DNA of 17,964 nucleotides, taken from positions 1 through 17,964 of the forward strand of contig JALWGO010000019.1 in NCBI GenBank assembly GCA_027038805.1. The letters run 5' to 3'. This document shows, in pieces, positions 1-7,190 of the stretch. The stretch is from Thermoprotei archaeon. Its GTDB lineage: Archaea; Thermoproteota; Thermoprotei_A; Sulfolobales; WANQ01. A program made the translations under genes and the position numbers. The notes beneath the pieces are model-generated. The model did not search any database and was not told the DNA's origin. It was given only the letters and a program-made list of their open reading frames with translations. How positions within the stretch are numbered: the first letter of the stretch is position 1; each line of letters begins with the position of its first letter.

Positions 1-1
1 C

Positions 2-1084
2 TATTATAACATGTCTAGGCCTCTATTCGTATTGGAAAGTGGGGCAAACTGTACTATAAGGATAACAGTATTTAATAACAAGCCATATAATGATACAAGA
101 AAAATAATTGAAAAATATTTTGGTTGGAACAAGAATGTAGTTTACACTATATGGGATTTAGGAGGCATTCTTTTCCCGAATCGAAGGTATCTTCCATACA
201 TGGAGATCATTTTCACAAAGACATTGAGAATTCCATTAAAATACTTAGACCTAGAGGTAGGTCCTCACTTAAGACTGCCAGGAGGGTTCCTTGAATTAAT
301 AGAAGAAAAGAATAATACTGTGCTCGTTATGGATTCGCTATTATCTATAGCAATAGATCAAAAAACTAATAATACAATAGAATATGTTAAGGTACGAATA
401 ATACTGTCTAATATAAATGGGTTACTAGGCCAAAGCGTGTACTCTGAATATTATATGCGTGTATCTAAGAATATCACCGCAAAAACATTTTCATCCTATC
501 ACGTGTATCTTGATAAAAGAGACAAGCTATTAGTTATATTAGAAAATAAGCCGATAGTCACTAAGAGAAGCTTTAATCCACGCTCACTAATAATAATATA
601 CAGCACAAACATTATTATTAGTGAGAGAAAGATAATATCATTTATATCTAGTGTATTAAATAAGAATCCCTTTGCAGAAGCATCTGGAAACTATAGTGTG
701 GAATTCAATATAACAGAACCCCTAATTATATATAATGGGTCTTCGCTTCAAGTGGTAGGTAATGTTTACGGAATACTAGGAGAAATATATAATAGGTTCG
801 TAGAATATTATAATAATTACTCTTCAATACTTTATAATAAGCCAATAAAACTAGTATTGATTCCTCATCCTATGAATAAAGGTATAGCAGATATTAATAT
901 AAGGCAACTTAGTATATTGGAAAATAAGACTAATCAAATATGCGAAAAGATTGAACATTCGAGGGAATGGGAAAACCCATATAGTGGCTACTACGTTTTT
1001 GTATCAATATTATTAACAATTACACTCATACTGATAGCCTTATTCCCAATTATAGCTTGGCGTAAGGTTTCGAGAGCTATATAG
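2..1084 (+). CDS. Membrane-anchored surface protein of unknown function, probably 5'-truncated
   Basis: I do not recognise the family. The frame is open from base 2, and the first ATG at position 11 lacks an SD site and a signal peptide, so the true start probably lies upstream and this is the C-terminal part. The visible 357 residues from that ATG form a long, mostly beta-like polar region with many N-glycosylation sequons (NCT, NDT, NIT, NYS, NGS). They are followed by one hydrophobic helix at about residues 328-349 and a short basic tail (WRKVSRAI). This is the layout of a protein exposed outside the cell and held by a C-terminal membrane helix. Base composition looks more AT-rich than the downstream genes. 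Its ligand or partner cannot be deduced. Membrane topology is well supported; function is unknown. Confidence 0.75.
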   Translation, partial: YYNMSRPLFVLESGANCTIRITVFNNKPYNDTRKIIEKYFGWNKNVVYTIWDLGGILFPNRRYLPYMEIIFTKTLRIPLKYLDLEVGPHLRLPGGFLELIEEKNNTVLVMDSLLSIAIDQKTNNTIEYVKVRIILSNINGLLGQSVYSEYYMRVSKNITAKTFSSYHVYLDKRDKLLVILENKPIVTKRSFNPRSLIIIYSTNIIISERKIISFISSVLNKNPFAEASGNYSVEFNITEPLIIYNGSSLQVVGNVYGILGEIYNRFVEYYNNYSSILYNKPIKLVLIPHPMNKGIADINIRQLSILENKTNQICEKIEHSREWENPYSGYYVFVSILLTITLILIALFPIIAWRKVSRAI

Positions 1085-1114
1085 ATTATTCTTATAAACC
1101 ACGTATAGACAATT

Positions 1115-2119
1115 ATGGTGTACGATAGCAATAAAGGGTGGGTAAAGGAGATGTCAAGCAAGTTCCGCTTAAGGATGACAAGGATAAAGGACTATGTGGG
1201 TAAGCTATGGGACGTAGTAATAATTGGTGCAGGAGCTGCTGGCGTAGCGGCTGGCATATACTCAGCGAGGTACATGTTGAAGACCATCGTTGTAAGTGAA
1301 AACGAGGGAGGCACTCTTCTTGAAGCGGCTGAGATAGAAAATTATCCCGGGTTCCCATTAATACTTGGCCCTGATTTAGCTAGGAAATTCATAGATCATT
1401 TAAGAAAATATGATGTGCCTATCTTGAGGAGTAGGGTAACAGATATAATAAGGAAAGAGGATGGCTTATTTCTTATAAAGGGTACTCGCGGCTTAGAATT
1501 GAAGGCTAAAACAGTAATACTTGCTCTAGGAACCGTTAGGAGAAAACTTGGGGTGCCAGGAGAAGAAGAATTTGCTGGCCGCGGAGTAAGCTATTGTACC
1601 GTATGTGATATCCCATTGTTTAAGGGAAAAGTGGTAGCCATAGTTGGTGGTGGAGACTCTGCACTCCAGGGAGTATTATTAGCGTCAAGGCATGCATCAA
1701 AAGTATACCTAATACACAGACGTGATAGGTTTAGGGCGCAGCCAATCTATGTTGAGCAAGCAAAGAAGCTAGATAACGTGGAATTTGTGTTAAAGGAAAC
1801 TGTAGTAGAAATAGGAGGGTCAAATAAAGTTGAATGGGTTAGACTACGTTCAGGTAGAATACTAAAGGTTGATGGAATATTTATTGAAATAGGAGAAGAG
1901 CCCCCAAGAGAATTCCTCGAGAAAATAGGATTAGAACTCGATGAAAAAGGCTTCATAAAGGTACGTGAAGACATGTCAACAAATATTCCTGGAATATTTG
2001 CGGCGGGCGATGTAACAAATATCCCGTTAAAACAAATAGTTACCGCAGTATATACTGGTGCTAGAGCCGCTACCTCCGCTTACGAGTATATAACTAAAAT
2101 GAAAGTTGAGGGAAGGTAG
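1115..2119 (+). CDS. trxB: Thioredoxin reductase (NADPH)
   Basis: A flavoprotein that passes electrons from NADPH via FAD and a redox disulfide to thioredoxin or a similar cytoplasmic protein disulfide reductant. Counting from 1115, the FAD-binding GAGAAG is at residues 38-43, the redox-active CTVC at 161-164, the second nucleotide-binding motif GGGDSA at 178-183, HRRDRFRA at 201-208 (typical of NADPH binding in this family) and the closing FAD motif GDV at 298-300. The length of 334 aa is slightly long for the family. Residues before KLWDVV are extra, so ATG 1151 (322 aa) or ATG 1175 could be the real start. A TATA-like TTATAAA at 1092-1098 would place transcription near 1120, favouring 1151, while TATATAG at 1078-1084 would fit 1115. 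The epimerase gene begins 4 nt after the stop, so the two are probably co-transcribed. The product is confident; the start is not. Confidence 0.93.
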   Translation: MVYDSNKGWVKEMSSKFRLRMTRIKDYVGKLWDVVIIGAGAAGVAAGIYSARYMLKTIVVSENEGGTLLEAAEIENYPGFPLILGPDLARKFIDHLRKYDVPILRSRVTDIIRKEDGLFLIKGTRGLELKAKTVILALGTVRRKLGVPGEEEFAGRGVSYCTVCDIPLFKGKVVAIVGGGDSALQGVLLASRHASKVYLIHRRDRFRAQPIYVEQAKKLDNVEFVLKETVVEIGGSNKVEWVRLRSGRILKVDGIFIEIGEEPPREFLEKIGLELDEKGFIKVREDMSTNIPGIFAAGDVTNIPLKQIVTAVYTGARAATSAYEYITKMKVEGR

Positions 2120-2123
2120 AGAA

Positions 2124-3095
2124 TTGAATAAAGCTATTGTTACTGGAGGAGCTGGTTTTATTGGCAGCTATATAGTTGAGGAACTATTATCAAAGGGATA
2201 TGAGGTTACAGTAATAGACAACATGAGTAGTGGTAGTCAAGAAAATCTTAGAGGAGTAATAGATAATCCTAACTTAAGGATTATTAGAGCAGACTTGAAG
2301 GAACCAAATGATATCTGGGTAAACGAGTTTAAGAAAGCTGAAATAGTATTTCACTACGCCGCTAATCCGGAGGTAAGAGTATCATCAGTTAACCCTAGGA
2401 TACACTTCAACGAAAACCTTCTCACGACGTTTAATGTATTAGAGGCATCGAGGCAGGGAAGTGTAAAATACATAGTATTCGCGTCAACAAGTACTGTTTA
2501 CGGTGATGCAAGAAGACTACCGACACCTGAGGACTATTATCCACTTGAACCGATATCCGTTTATGGTAGTGTAAAGCTTGCATCAGAGTATCTTCACATA
2601 ACCTATAGCAAACTTTATGGTTTAAAATCACTTATAATCAGATATGCTAATGTGATAGGCTCTAGGAGTAGGCATGGCGTCATTTACGACTTCATATTAA
2701 AACTGAAAAATAATCCAAGAAAACTCGAGATACTAGGTGATGGGACACAAAGGAAAAGTTACATATATGTAACAGATGCCGTTAACGGAACATTATTCTT
2801 GTTCGAGAAATTCCTAGAAAGAGGTAAAGACTACGAGATATACAATATCGGTAATACTGATTGGATAACGGTAAGAGAGATAGCAGATATAGTGGTAGAG
2901 GAAATGGGCTTAGAAAACGTAGAATACACTTACAAGCCCATGACAAGCGATGGAAGAGGATGGCCGGGTGACGTGAAGATAATGTTATTAGATATATCGA
3001 AAGCAAGGTCTCTTGGCTGGAAACCCAGTCTTTCCTCTAAGGAGGCTGTAAGACTTACTGCTAGAGCATTATTAAAGGAGCTTGGAGAAGAATAA
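2124..3095 (+). CDS. NAD-dependent nucleotide-sugar epimerase, UDP-glucose 4-epimerase-like
   Basis: An extended short-chain dehydrogenase that probably interconverts UDP-sugars (glucose/galactose type) for surface glycan or glycoprotein synthesis. GGAGFIG at residues 8-14 binds NAD; the catalytic set is STST at 121-124 and YGSVK (Tyr147, Lys151); RYANVIG near 173-179 and a sugar-nucleotide binding GDG at 206-208 complete the pattern. The length of 323 aa is normal. I chose TTG 2124 because GGAAGG at 2111-2116 lies 7 nt before it and it avoids overlap with the previous gene. A longer reading from TTG 2106 would overlap it and add residues before the nucleotide-binding strand. It probably shares a transcript with the thioredoxin reductase gene, although the two functions are not obviously linked. 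Epimerase versus 4,6-dehydratase or another nucleotide-sugar activity cannot be fixed from sequence alone. Confidence 0.88.
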   Translation: MNKAIVTGGAGFIGSYIVEELLSKGYEVTVIDNMSSGSQENLRGVIDNPNLRIIRADLKEPNDIWVNEFKKAEIVFHYAANPEVRVSSVNPRIHFNENLLTTFNVLEASRQGSVKYIVFASTSTVYGDARRLPTPEDYYPLEPISVYGSVKLASEYLHITYSKLYGLKSLIIRYANVIGSRSRHGVIYDFILKLKNNPRKLEILGDGTQRKSYIYVTDAVNGTLFLFEKFLERGKDYEIYNIGNTDWITVREIADIVVEEMGLENVEYTYKPMTSDGRGWPGDVKIMLLDISKARSLGWKPSLSSKEAVRLTARALLKELGEE

Positions 3096-3170
3096 GTCTA
3101 AAATAGTTTAACCTACAATAACATATTTGATTCTAAAAGGTAATCAATATTGTCTAGTAGAGGATGTGAT

Positions 3171-3611
3171 ATGGCAGAAGACAGTGTTTTACATCGGCTA
3201 ATGGAGTTACTAGCTGACGAGGAATCTGAAGTAAAAGAATACGTAGACTTATCGTTAAAGGCAAAGGATATACGAGTGAGAATGGCGTTGAAGACAATTG
3301 CCGAGGACACTATAGTACACTATTATGTAGTAAAGGCGTTGATTGAGGCGCTTAGAGAAATAGATGTATTCCGTAAAAGATTCAATACTACAGAAGGAGA
3401 ACTATCCAATGAAGAAATAGCTAAGATACTATTAGGTCACGATAAACTAGAATCACTTGTATCAGCCTCATACCTAGATGTAATAGATAAAATAGACGTA
3501 GGTAGCGTGAAAGCAATAATAAAAGCAATAGCATCCGAGGAAAACAAACATGAAAAACTAGTAGAACTAATTCTCAAAATCTCAGGATTCAAGTTAAAGA
3601 AAAAGAAATAG
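3171..3611 (+). CDS. Small ferritin-like/rubrerythrin-like helical protein (tentative)
   Basis: A 146-aa protein that reads as four long helices (about residues 8-32, 35-64, 80-105 and 111-137) and a lysine-rich tail. The helices carry acidic and histidine residues in a ferritin-like arrangement: Glu20/Glu23, Glu45 with His50, Glu94, and the classic ExxH pair Glu124/His127. The helix 2 pair is spaced E-x4-H rather than ExxH, so a complete diiron centre is not certain. If it binds iron it may act in oxidant or metal handling, but that is inference. ATG 3171 is preferred over TTG 3150 because GAGG at 3160-3163 sits 7 nt before it. The DUF1805 gene follows after 18 nt, suggesting co-transcription. 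Confidence 0.7.
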   Translation: MAEDSVLHRLMELLADEESEVKEYVDLSLKAKDIRVRMALKTIAEDTIVHYYVVKALIEALREIDVFRKRFNTTEGELSNEEIAKILLGHDKLESLVSASYLDVIDKIDVGSVKAIIKAIASEENKHEKLVELILKISGFKLKKKK

Positions 3612-3630
3612 TTTCCCGGGTGCCCGGAAA
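3612..3630 (+). promoter_or_regulatory. Inverted repeat over the SD site of the DUF1805 gene
   Basis: The sequence TTTCCCGGGTGCCCGGAAA pairs TTTC (3612-3615) with GAAA (3627-3630) and CGG with CCG around a GTGC loop, with one bulged C. The SD-like GGTG (3619-3622) falls in the stem and loop, and the start ATG at 3630 closes the stem. Such a GC-rich stem in an AT-rich genome could limit ribosome access, but this is inferred only from the sequence. Confidence 0.35.
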
Positions 3631-3929
3631 TGATAGTTATAAAACAATTAGAGGTAAACGGTAAGAAAATACTAGGCTTAGAAGTCAAGAATCTGGGAAG
3701 GGCTCCCTTAATAATCGCGAAAGCCGATGAAGGATATGTTATGTGCGGTTACCTTAACATCGATACAGCAGAGAAGCTCGGAGACGCTGCAGCAATAGTT
3801 AGCGGTGTAAAATCTGTTGAAGAACTATTAGAGAAGCCAGTTAAAGCCGTTACAACTAAGGCTCGTAGTCTTGGAGTAGAACCAGGTATGACTGGTAGAG
3901 AGGCATTAGAAAAAATGACTAGAACTTGA
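3630..3929 (+). CDS. DUF1805 (YunC-like) protein
   Basis: A 99-aa cytoplasmic protein matching the DUF1805 pattern that I recall from bacterial YunC and archaeal homologues. It has a short N-terminal beta unit with LEVKNLGRAPLIIAKAD, then GYVMCGYLNI with a conserved Cys39, a middle segment ending KSVEELLEKPV, and a C-terminal GMTGREALEKM at residues 86-96. The family's biochemical role is not known to me. The likely SD is GGTG at 3619-3622, 7 nt before ATG 3630, and it lies inside a small inverted repeat. The 3' end overlaps the convergent ABC permease gene by 11 nt. Product family is fairly sure; function is not. Confidence 0.85.
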   Translation: MIVIKQLEVNGKKILGLEVKNLGRAPLIIAKADEGYVMCGYLNIDTAEKLGDAAAIVSGVKSVEELLEKPVKAVTTKARSLGVEPGMTGREALEKMTRT

Positions 3930-5238
3930 GCTTAATATGCTTTGACCTCTTTTTCCTCTTCGACTTCCCTATTAACAGTTTCTCTCCCTCAAACCTCTTA
4001 GTTAGCAAGTATGCTACTAATGCTAGGAAACCCACACTAGATGCAACAGAAATTATACCGTATACTATTTTTCCTGAAAGGAAGGCTTTTAAAACCACAA
4101 GGGGTGCTGAGAAAGGTATTATTGATATTGCTAATATTTTTGCTAGTGGATCTAATGCGAAATCAGTGAATATTGCTATATATAGTGGAAAGAATACAAT
4201 AATCCAAATATAGCCTACCATGCTTTGAGCGCTTCTAACATTTTCTCCAAAGCTTCCAAGATATAATCCGAGAGTTGATGCTAGAAATACTGAGAAGAAT
4301 ACTGAGATTAAATATAATGTGAGTCCAGGTATTCCGATAAGCCCGAAAATCCCGCCAGTCATTGATACATGGGTTGTGCTAGTCGTATTATTTATTCCGA
4401 CACTAGATACACTACTCATATAATATGAGAATCCTATGAGCATTGATATGGATGCTAGAAGAGATATTAGTAGTGACCCGGTAAGCTTCGATAATACAAT
4501 ATCTCTTCGCCGTATAGGCAATGATAATAATACCTCCAACGTTTTTTCCTCTTTTTCAACACCAATACTCATTGCAGCTATTGAAGCGGCATAGCTTATT
4601 ACGAGCATTGGCGCTATAGGCAATATGAATAATTGACCACTTAGAGCTTGGACAAGATTGGCGTTGACAATAGTTCCAGATAGGAATACTTGAGCCTTGC
4701 TAATGACAGGAGCCATTGCGAAAGCAGGATTTACTTTAGCTGTCCTTGTTATGATAATTGATGATAGATACTTTGAGAATCCTGAAACTATATTAGTATA
4801 TACTGATAATAATCCCATTGATGTTACACTTAAGTCGTGTAATACAAAGTATACCTGGATTACTCCTGGTTTCTCATTACTTATGTTTTCTGAAAATCCT
4901 CGTGGTATTATATATAATGCCTTGAGGCCTAAGGATTCTGTAATATTTAAAGCCTTGCTAGGGCTCGTAGCATTAACCAATATTATTGTAGCATTCCAGT
5001 ACTTTTTAGCGTACCCTATAAACGTCTTAGACCATGGGCCATCGTCCTCGTTGAGAAGAGCTATTTTTACGCCTGCCCTCACTGTTTCCTCTACTTGTTT
5101 TATACTCTGCTCCATTAGGGCGCCCATGGCTGCGCCCATGCCTATGTATATTATTAATGGCATGATAATCATTGCGAAGAGGATTTTCCTATCTCTTAGA
5201 AGATCTTTTACCTCTTTTATAACGAGAGATCTAAGCAT
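3919..5238 (-). CDS. ABC-2 type transporter permease
   Basis: The membrane subunit (439 aa) of an ABC exporter. TM1 is at about residues 19-41. It is followed by a large extracytoplasmic domain (about 42-180), then several further helices from about 200 to 410 and a strongly basic cytoplasmic tail (KSKRKKRSKH). The cytoplasmic coupling segment GVEKEEKTLEVLLSLPIRRR, followed by DIVLSKL, is characteristic of ABC-2 permeases such as NatB and YhfP-like exporters. ATG 5238 has GGTG about 7 nt upstream and overlaps the end of the ATPase gene by 8 nt, so the pair is translationally coupled. The substrate cannot be read from sequence; Na+, drug or lipid export are all seen in this family. The 3' end runs 11 nt into the convergent DUF1805 gene. 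Confidence 0.93.
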   Translation of the reverse strand: MLRSLVIKEVKDLLRDRKILFAMIIMPLIIYIGMGAAMGALMEQSIKQVEETVRAGVKIALLNEDDGPWSKTFIGYAKKYWNATIILVNATSPSKALNITESLGLKALYIIPRGFSENISNEKPGVIQVYFVLHDLSVTSMGLLSVYTNIVSGFSKYLSSIIITRTAKVNPAFAMAPVISKAQVFLSGTIVNANLVQALSGQLFILPIAPMLVISYAASIAAMSIGVEKEEKTLEVLLSLPIRRRDIVLSKLTGSLLISLLASISMLIGFSYYMSSVSSVGINNTTSTTHVSMTGGIFGLIGIPGLTLYLISVFFSVFLASTLGLYLGSFGENVRSAQSMVGYIWIIVFFPLYIAIFTDFALDPLAKILAISIIPFSAPLVVLKAFLSGKIVYGIISVASSVGFLALVAYLLTKRFEGEKLLIGKSKRKKRSKHIKLKF

Positions 5239-5968
5239 GAACGCCCACCACTTTAGCGAATACTTCTTCTAGATTACTAGCCTTGTATTCTTCTATTAGT
5301 TCGCTGGGTCTGCCTTCAACATAGAGTTTACCCTTATATATTATTCCTACTCTATCGCAGAGATACTCTACTTCAAGCATATTATGGCTTGAGAGCAGAA
5401 TTGTTACATTGTGTTCTTTAGCATATTTCAATACAATGTTTCTAACATGTAATGCATGTATAACGTCGAGACCACTTGTAGGCTCATCAAGTATGGCTAA
5501 CCTAGGTTTTACCATTAATGTTCTGGCAAGCAGAAGCCTTCTCTTCATTCCCTTACTGTAAACCGACGTCTTATCATAGATCTTGTCGCCAAGTCCACTT
5601 ATCTCTATAGCTTCTTTTACCATTCTCTCAGCTTCTTCTCTATTCCTAGCATAGAGTTCTGCCATGAACCTTAGATATTCTATACCTGTTAGGTTGCGGT
5701 ATGCGCCGGCTTCCTCTGGAAGATAGCTAATATTTCTGCGAACTTCATCAGGGTTCTCTACGACATCATAGCCTGCTACTTCAACTCTACCACTTGTTGG
5801 TTTTAGTAGTGTTGCTATTATTCTTAGGGTTGTTGTTTTTCCTGCTCCATTAGGGCCTATAAGACCATAGATCTCACCCTCCCTAACAGTAAAAGAGAGC
5901 CCATTAACAGCCTTGACGCCGCCTGGATATATTTTAACAAGATCTTTTACTTCAACTACGTTACTCAA
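5231..5968 (-). CDS. ABC transporter ATP-binding protein (CcmA/NatA-like)
   Basis: The ATPase subunit (245 aa) for the ABC-2 permease encoded directly downstream. Walker A GPNGAGKT is at residues 38-45, the signature is YSKGM at 137-141 in place of LSGGQ, Walker B LAILDEP at 157-163, followed by TSGLD, and the switch histidine is His195 in LLSSHNM. The Q-loop position reads YLPEE, with Glu where Gln is usual; this is common in this drug/antibiotic-type subfamily. The start is TTG 5968, with GGTGAT at 5974-5979 lying 5 nt upstream inside the last codons of the XRE gene. This tight packing supports one operon DUF2178-XRE-ATPase-permease. Confidence 0.95.
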   Translation of the reverse strand: MSNVVEVKDLVKIYPGGVKAVNGLSFTVREGEIYGLIGPNGAGKTTTLRIIATLLKPTSGRVEVAGYDVVENPDEVRRNISYLPEEAGAYRNLTGIEYLRFMAELYARNREEAERMVKEAIEISGLGDKIYDKTSVYSKGMKRRLLLARTLMVKPRLAILDEPTSGLDVIHALHVRNIVLKYAKEHNVTILLSSHNMLEVEYLCDRVGIIYKGKLYVEGRPSELIEEYKASNLEEVFAKVVGVHA

Positions 5969-5970
5969 AA

Positions 5971-6207
5971 CTAATCACCACATGATTCTACGTATTCGAA
6001 GATATCCTCTACCCGTAATCTGAGCTTTTTCGCTATTTTTAATGCTAGTAGTAGGGAGGGATAATATTTGCCTTTCTCTATAGCTATTATTGTCTGTCTT
6101 GTAACGCCAACCATCTTCGCGAGGTCTTCTTGTCTTAAATTGTATCTTGCTCTTATTTCCCTCAATCGTACACGTATACAACCTTTATCACCCATGAATA
6201 TCCCCAT
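5971..6207 (-). CDS. XRE-family helix-turn-helix regulator
   Basis: A small DNA-binding protein (78 aa as drawn) of the short XRE type found widely in archaea and Gram-positive bacteria. The helix-turn-helix spans about residues 25-44 (RQEDLAKMVGVTRQTIIAIE), followed by the family ending KGKYYPSLLLALKIAKKL and VEDIFEYVE. It sits between a DUF2178 membrane protein gene and an ABC exporter gene pair, a common arrangement in which the regulator controls its own operon. The tandem inverted repeats ahead of the operon are its best candidate binding sites. The start is doubtful: ATG 6207 and ATG 6195 give 10 or 6 residues more than the usual family start, and neither has a good SD. GGTGAT at 6187-6192 lies 9 nt before an ATA codon at 6177 that would give the usual length. 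Confidence 0.9.
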   Translation of the reverse strand: MGIFMGDKGCIRVRLREIRARYNLRQEDLAKMVGVTRQTIIAIEKGKYYPSLLLALKIAKKLRLRVEDIFEYVESCGD

Positions 6208-6211
6208 GGTC

Positions 6212-6598
6212 TTACGAGTACTTTATTCTCAAAATAATCCAAGAAATAGAATATACAAAGAACATGTAAACAATGTATGGTGCGAGATACGCAATTATAC
6301 CCTTAGACCACTCATATAGCTGCTCTATTCCTAGAATACCGCTTATGCTCTCCACTATAACGAGTGCGGCAATACTTGTTGTTGATGTAAAGAAGGTTAT
6401 GTACGAGGCCATTAACGCTATATACTTATCCCGTTCGTCATAGTAGGGTTCACTTGATATTCTCTCAGCTATTCTTATCGCTATAACACCGGCTATAATA
6501 GTTAGTATGAATGGTATCTTCATATTATTTGTATAGAACCACGCGCAGAGTACCGCTATAATTATTATTAATAGTAGTCTCAGCTTATTCACTAACAT
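6212..6598 (-). CDS. DUF2178 membrane protein
   Basis: A 128-aa integral membrane protein with four predicted helices at about residues 7-22, 28-44, 61-83 and 103-124. The cytoplasmic loop after helix 2 carries ERISSEPYYDERDKYIA. The DERD segment in that position is the hallmark of DUF2178 proteins, which are typically encoded beside a short XRE regulator. The molecular role is unknown; a sensor or modulator of the regulator or exporter is a guess from context. It is the first gene of the operon and ends 4 nt before the XRE gene. GGGG directly abuts the start ATG, so there is no normally spaced SD and a very short leader is likely. Confidence 0.8.
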   Translation of the reverse strand: MLVNKLRLLLIIIIAVLCAWFYTNNMKIPFILTIIAGVIAIRIAERISSEPYYDERDKYIALMASYITFFTSTTSIAALVIVESISGILGIEQLYEWSKGIIAYLAPYIVYMFFVYSISWIILRIKYS

Positions 6599-6601
6599 CC
6601 C

Positions 6602-6643
6602 CGTGTAAAGAGTTCTTTACACGAGGTAAATAAGTCTTTACAC
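6602..6643. promoter_or_regulatory. Tandem inverted-repeat operators with TATA box of the DUF2178-XRE-ABC operon
   Basis: Two sites share GTAAA-N6-TTTAC at 6605-6620 and 6626-6641. The first extends to perfect 9-bp arms, CGTGTAAAG and CTTTACACG (6602-6623); the second continues as CTTTACAC to 6643. Their centres are exactly 21 bp apart, two DNA turns, so two dimers would bind the same face. On the minus strand the TATA-like TTATTTA (6627-6633) lies inside the second site and predicts a start near 6604, inside the first site. A bound repressor would therefore block both TBP and polymerase. The operon's own XRE protein is the likely binder; the Lrp encoded divergently is the alternative. Confidence 0.7.
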
Positions 6644-6703
6644 ACCTTGTGATAGTGGTGACTTTTAATAATCCCCGCTATCTTATAATCATAGGTTAAG
6701 ACA

Positions 6704-7186
6704 ATGAAGAATGCCGCAAGAACGCGAAAACTAGATGAAGTGGACAAGAAGATTCTCTCAATATTAATAGAGAATTCGCGTACAAGTATTAGAGAAATTG
6801 CTAGAGAACTACGATTATCGCCGGCGACTATCCATGAGAGAATAAAGAAGCTTATAGAGCGAAACATTATCCGAGCCTTCACGATATTACTTGACCATCG
6901 CCTCATAGGCTATGATGTAACAGCTCTAATCCTATTAAGCGTAGAGGGCAAACACATAGTTGACGTAGAAGAATGGCTTTCACGGCAAAAAGGAGTAGTA
7001 GCCGTCTACGATATAACTGGAGAATTCGATGTAGCTGTAATAGTAAAGACACGAAACATATCAGAACTCAACGAATTCGTAAAGAACACACTACAAAACC
7101 CATACATTAGGAGGACTGTAACAAGCGTAGTATTCAATGTAGTTAAAGAAGACTTTAGGCTACCAATAATTAACGAGGAGGGTTAG
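6704..7186 (+). CDS. Lrp/AsnC family transcriptional regulator
   Basis: A 160-aa regulator. The N-terminal winged helix-turn-helix is at about residues 10-60 (LDEVDKKILSILIENSRTS, then EIARELRLSPATIHERIKKL). The C-terminal RAM/AsnC ligand domain is at about 66-150, with GYDVTALILLSV, the turn TGEFDVAVIV at 105-114, and ISELNEFV. Such proteins form dimers to octamers and respond to amino acids or other small metabolites. It is divergent from the ABC operon, and the HD-domain gene follows immediately. A TATA-like TTTTAATA at 6663-6670 would start transcription about 10 nt before ATG 6704. The target genes and effector are unknown. Confidence 0.93.
   Translation: MKNAARTRKLDEVDKKILSILIENSRTSIREIARELRLSPATIHERIKKLIERNIIRAFTILLDHRLIGYDVTALILLSVEGKHIVDVEEWLSRQKGVVAVYDITGEFDVAVIVKTRNISELNEFVKNTLQNPYIRRTVTSVVFNVVKEDFRLPIINEEG
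7177..7182 (+). promoter_or_regulatory. Strong SD GGAGGG for an AUA-started gene
   Basis: GGAGGG at the end of the Lrp gene is one of the best SD matches in the window. The only in-frame candidate at proper distance is ATA at 7191, 8 nt downstream. This SD site is the main reason for placing the HD-domain gene start there. Confidence 0.6.
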
Positions 7187-7190
7187 AGCA

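Noticed and set aside
4697..5272. 191-codon plus-strand open frame antisense to the permease
   Set aside because: It mirrors the permease and ATPase genes, which have clear motifs and SD sites. The translation has no family pattern or sensible start signal.
6624..6643. Operators assigned to the Lrp protein
   Set aside because: The sites overlap the TATA box of the opposite operon rather than the Lrp gene's own TATA (6663-6670), so XRE autoregulation is the simpler reading; Lrp is kept only as an alternative.
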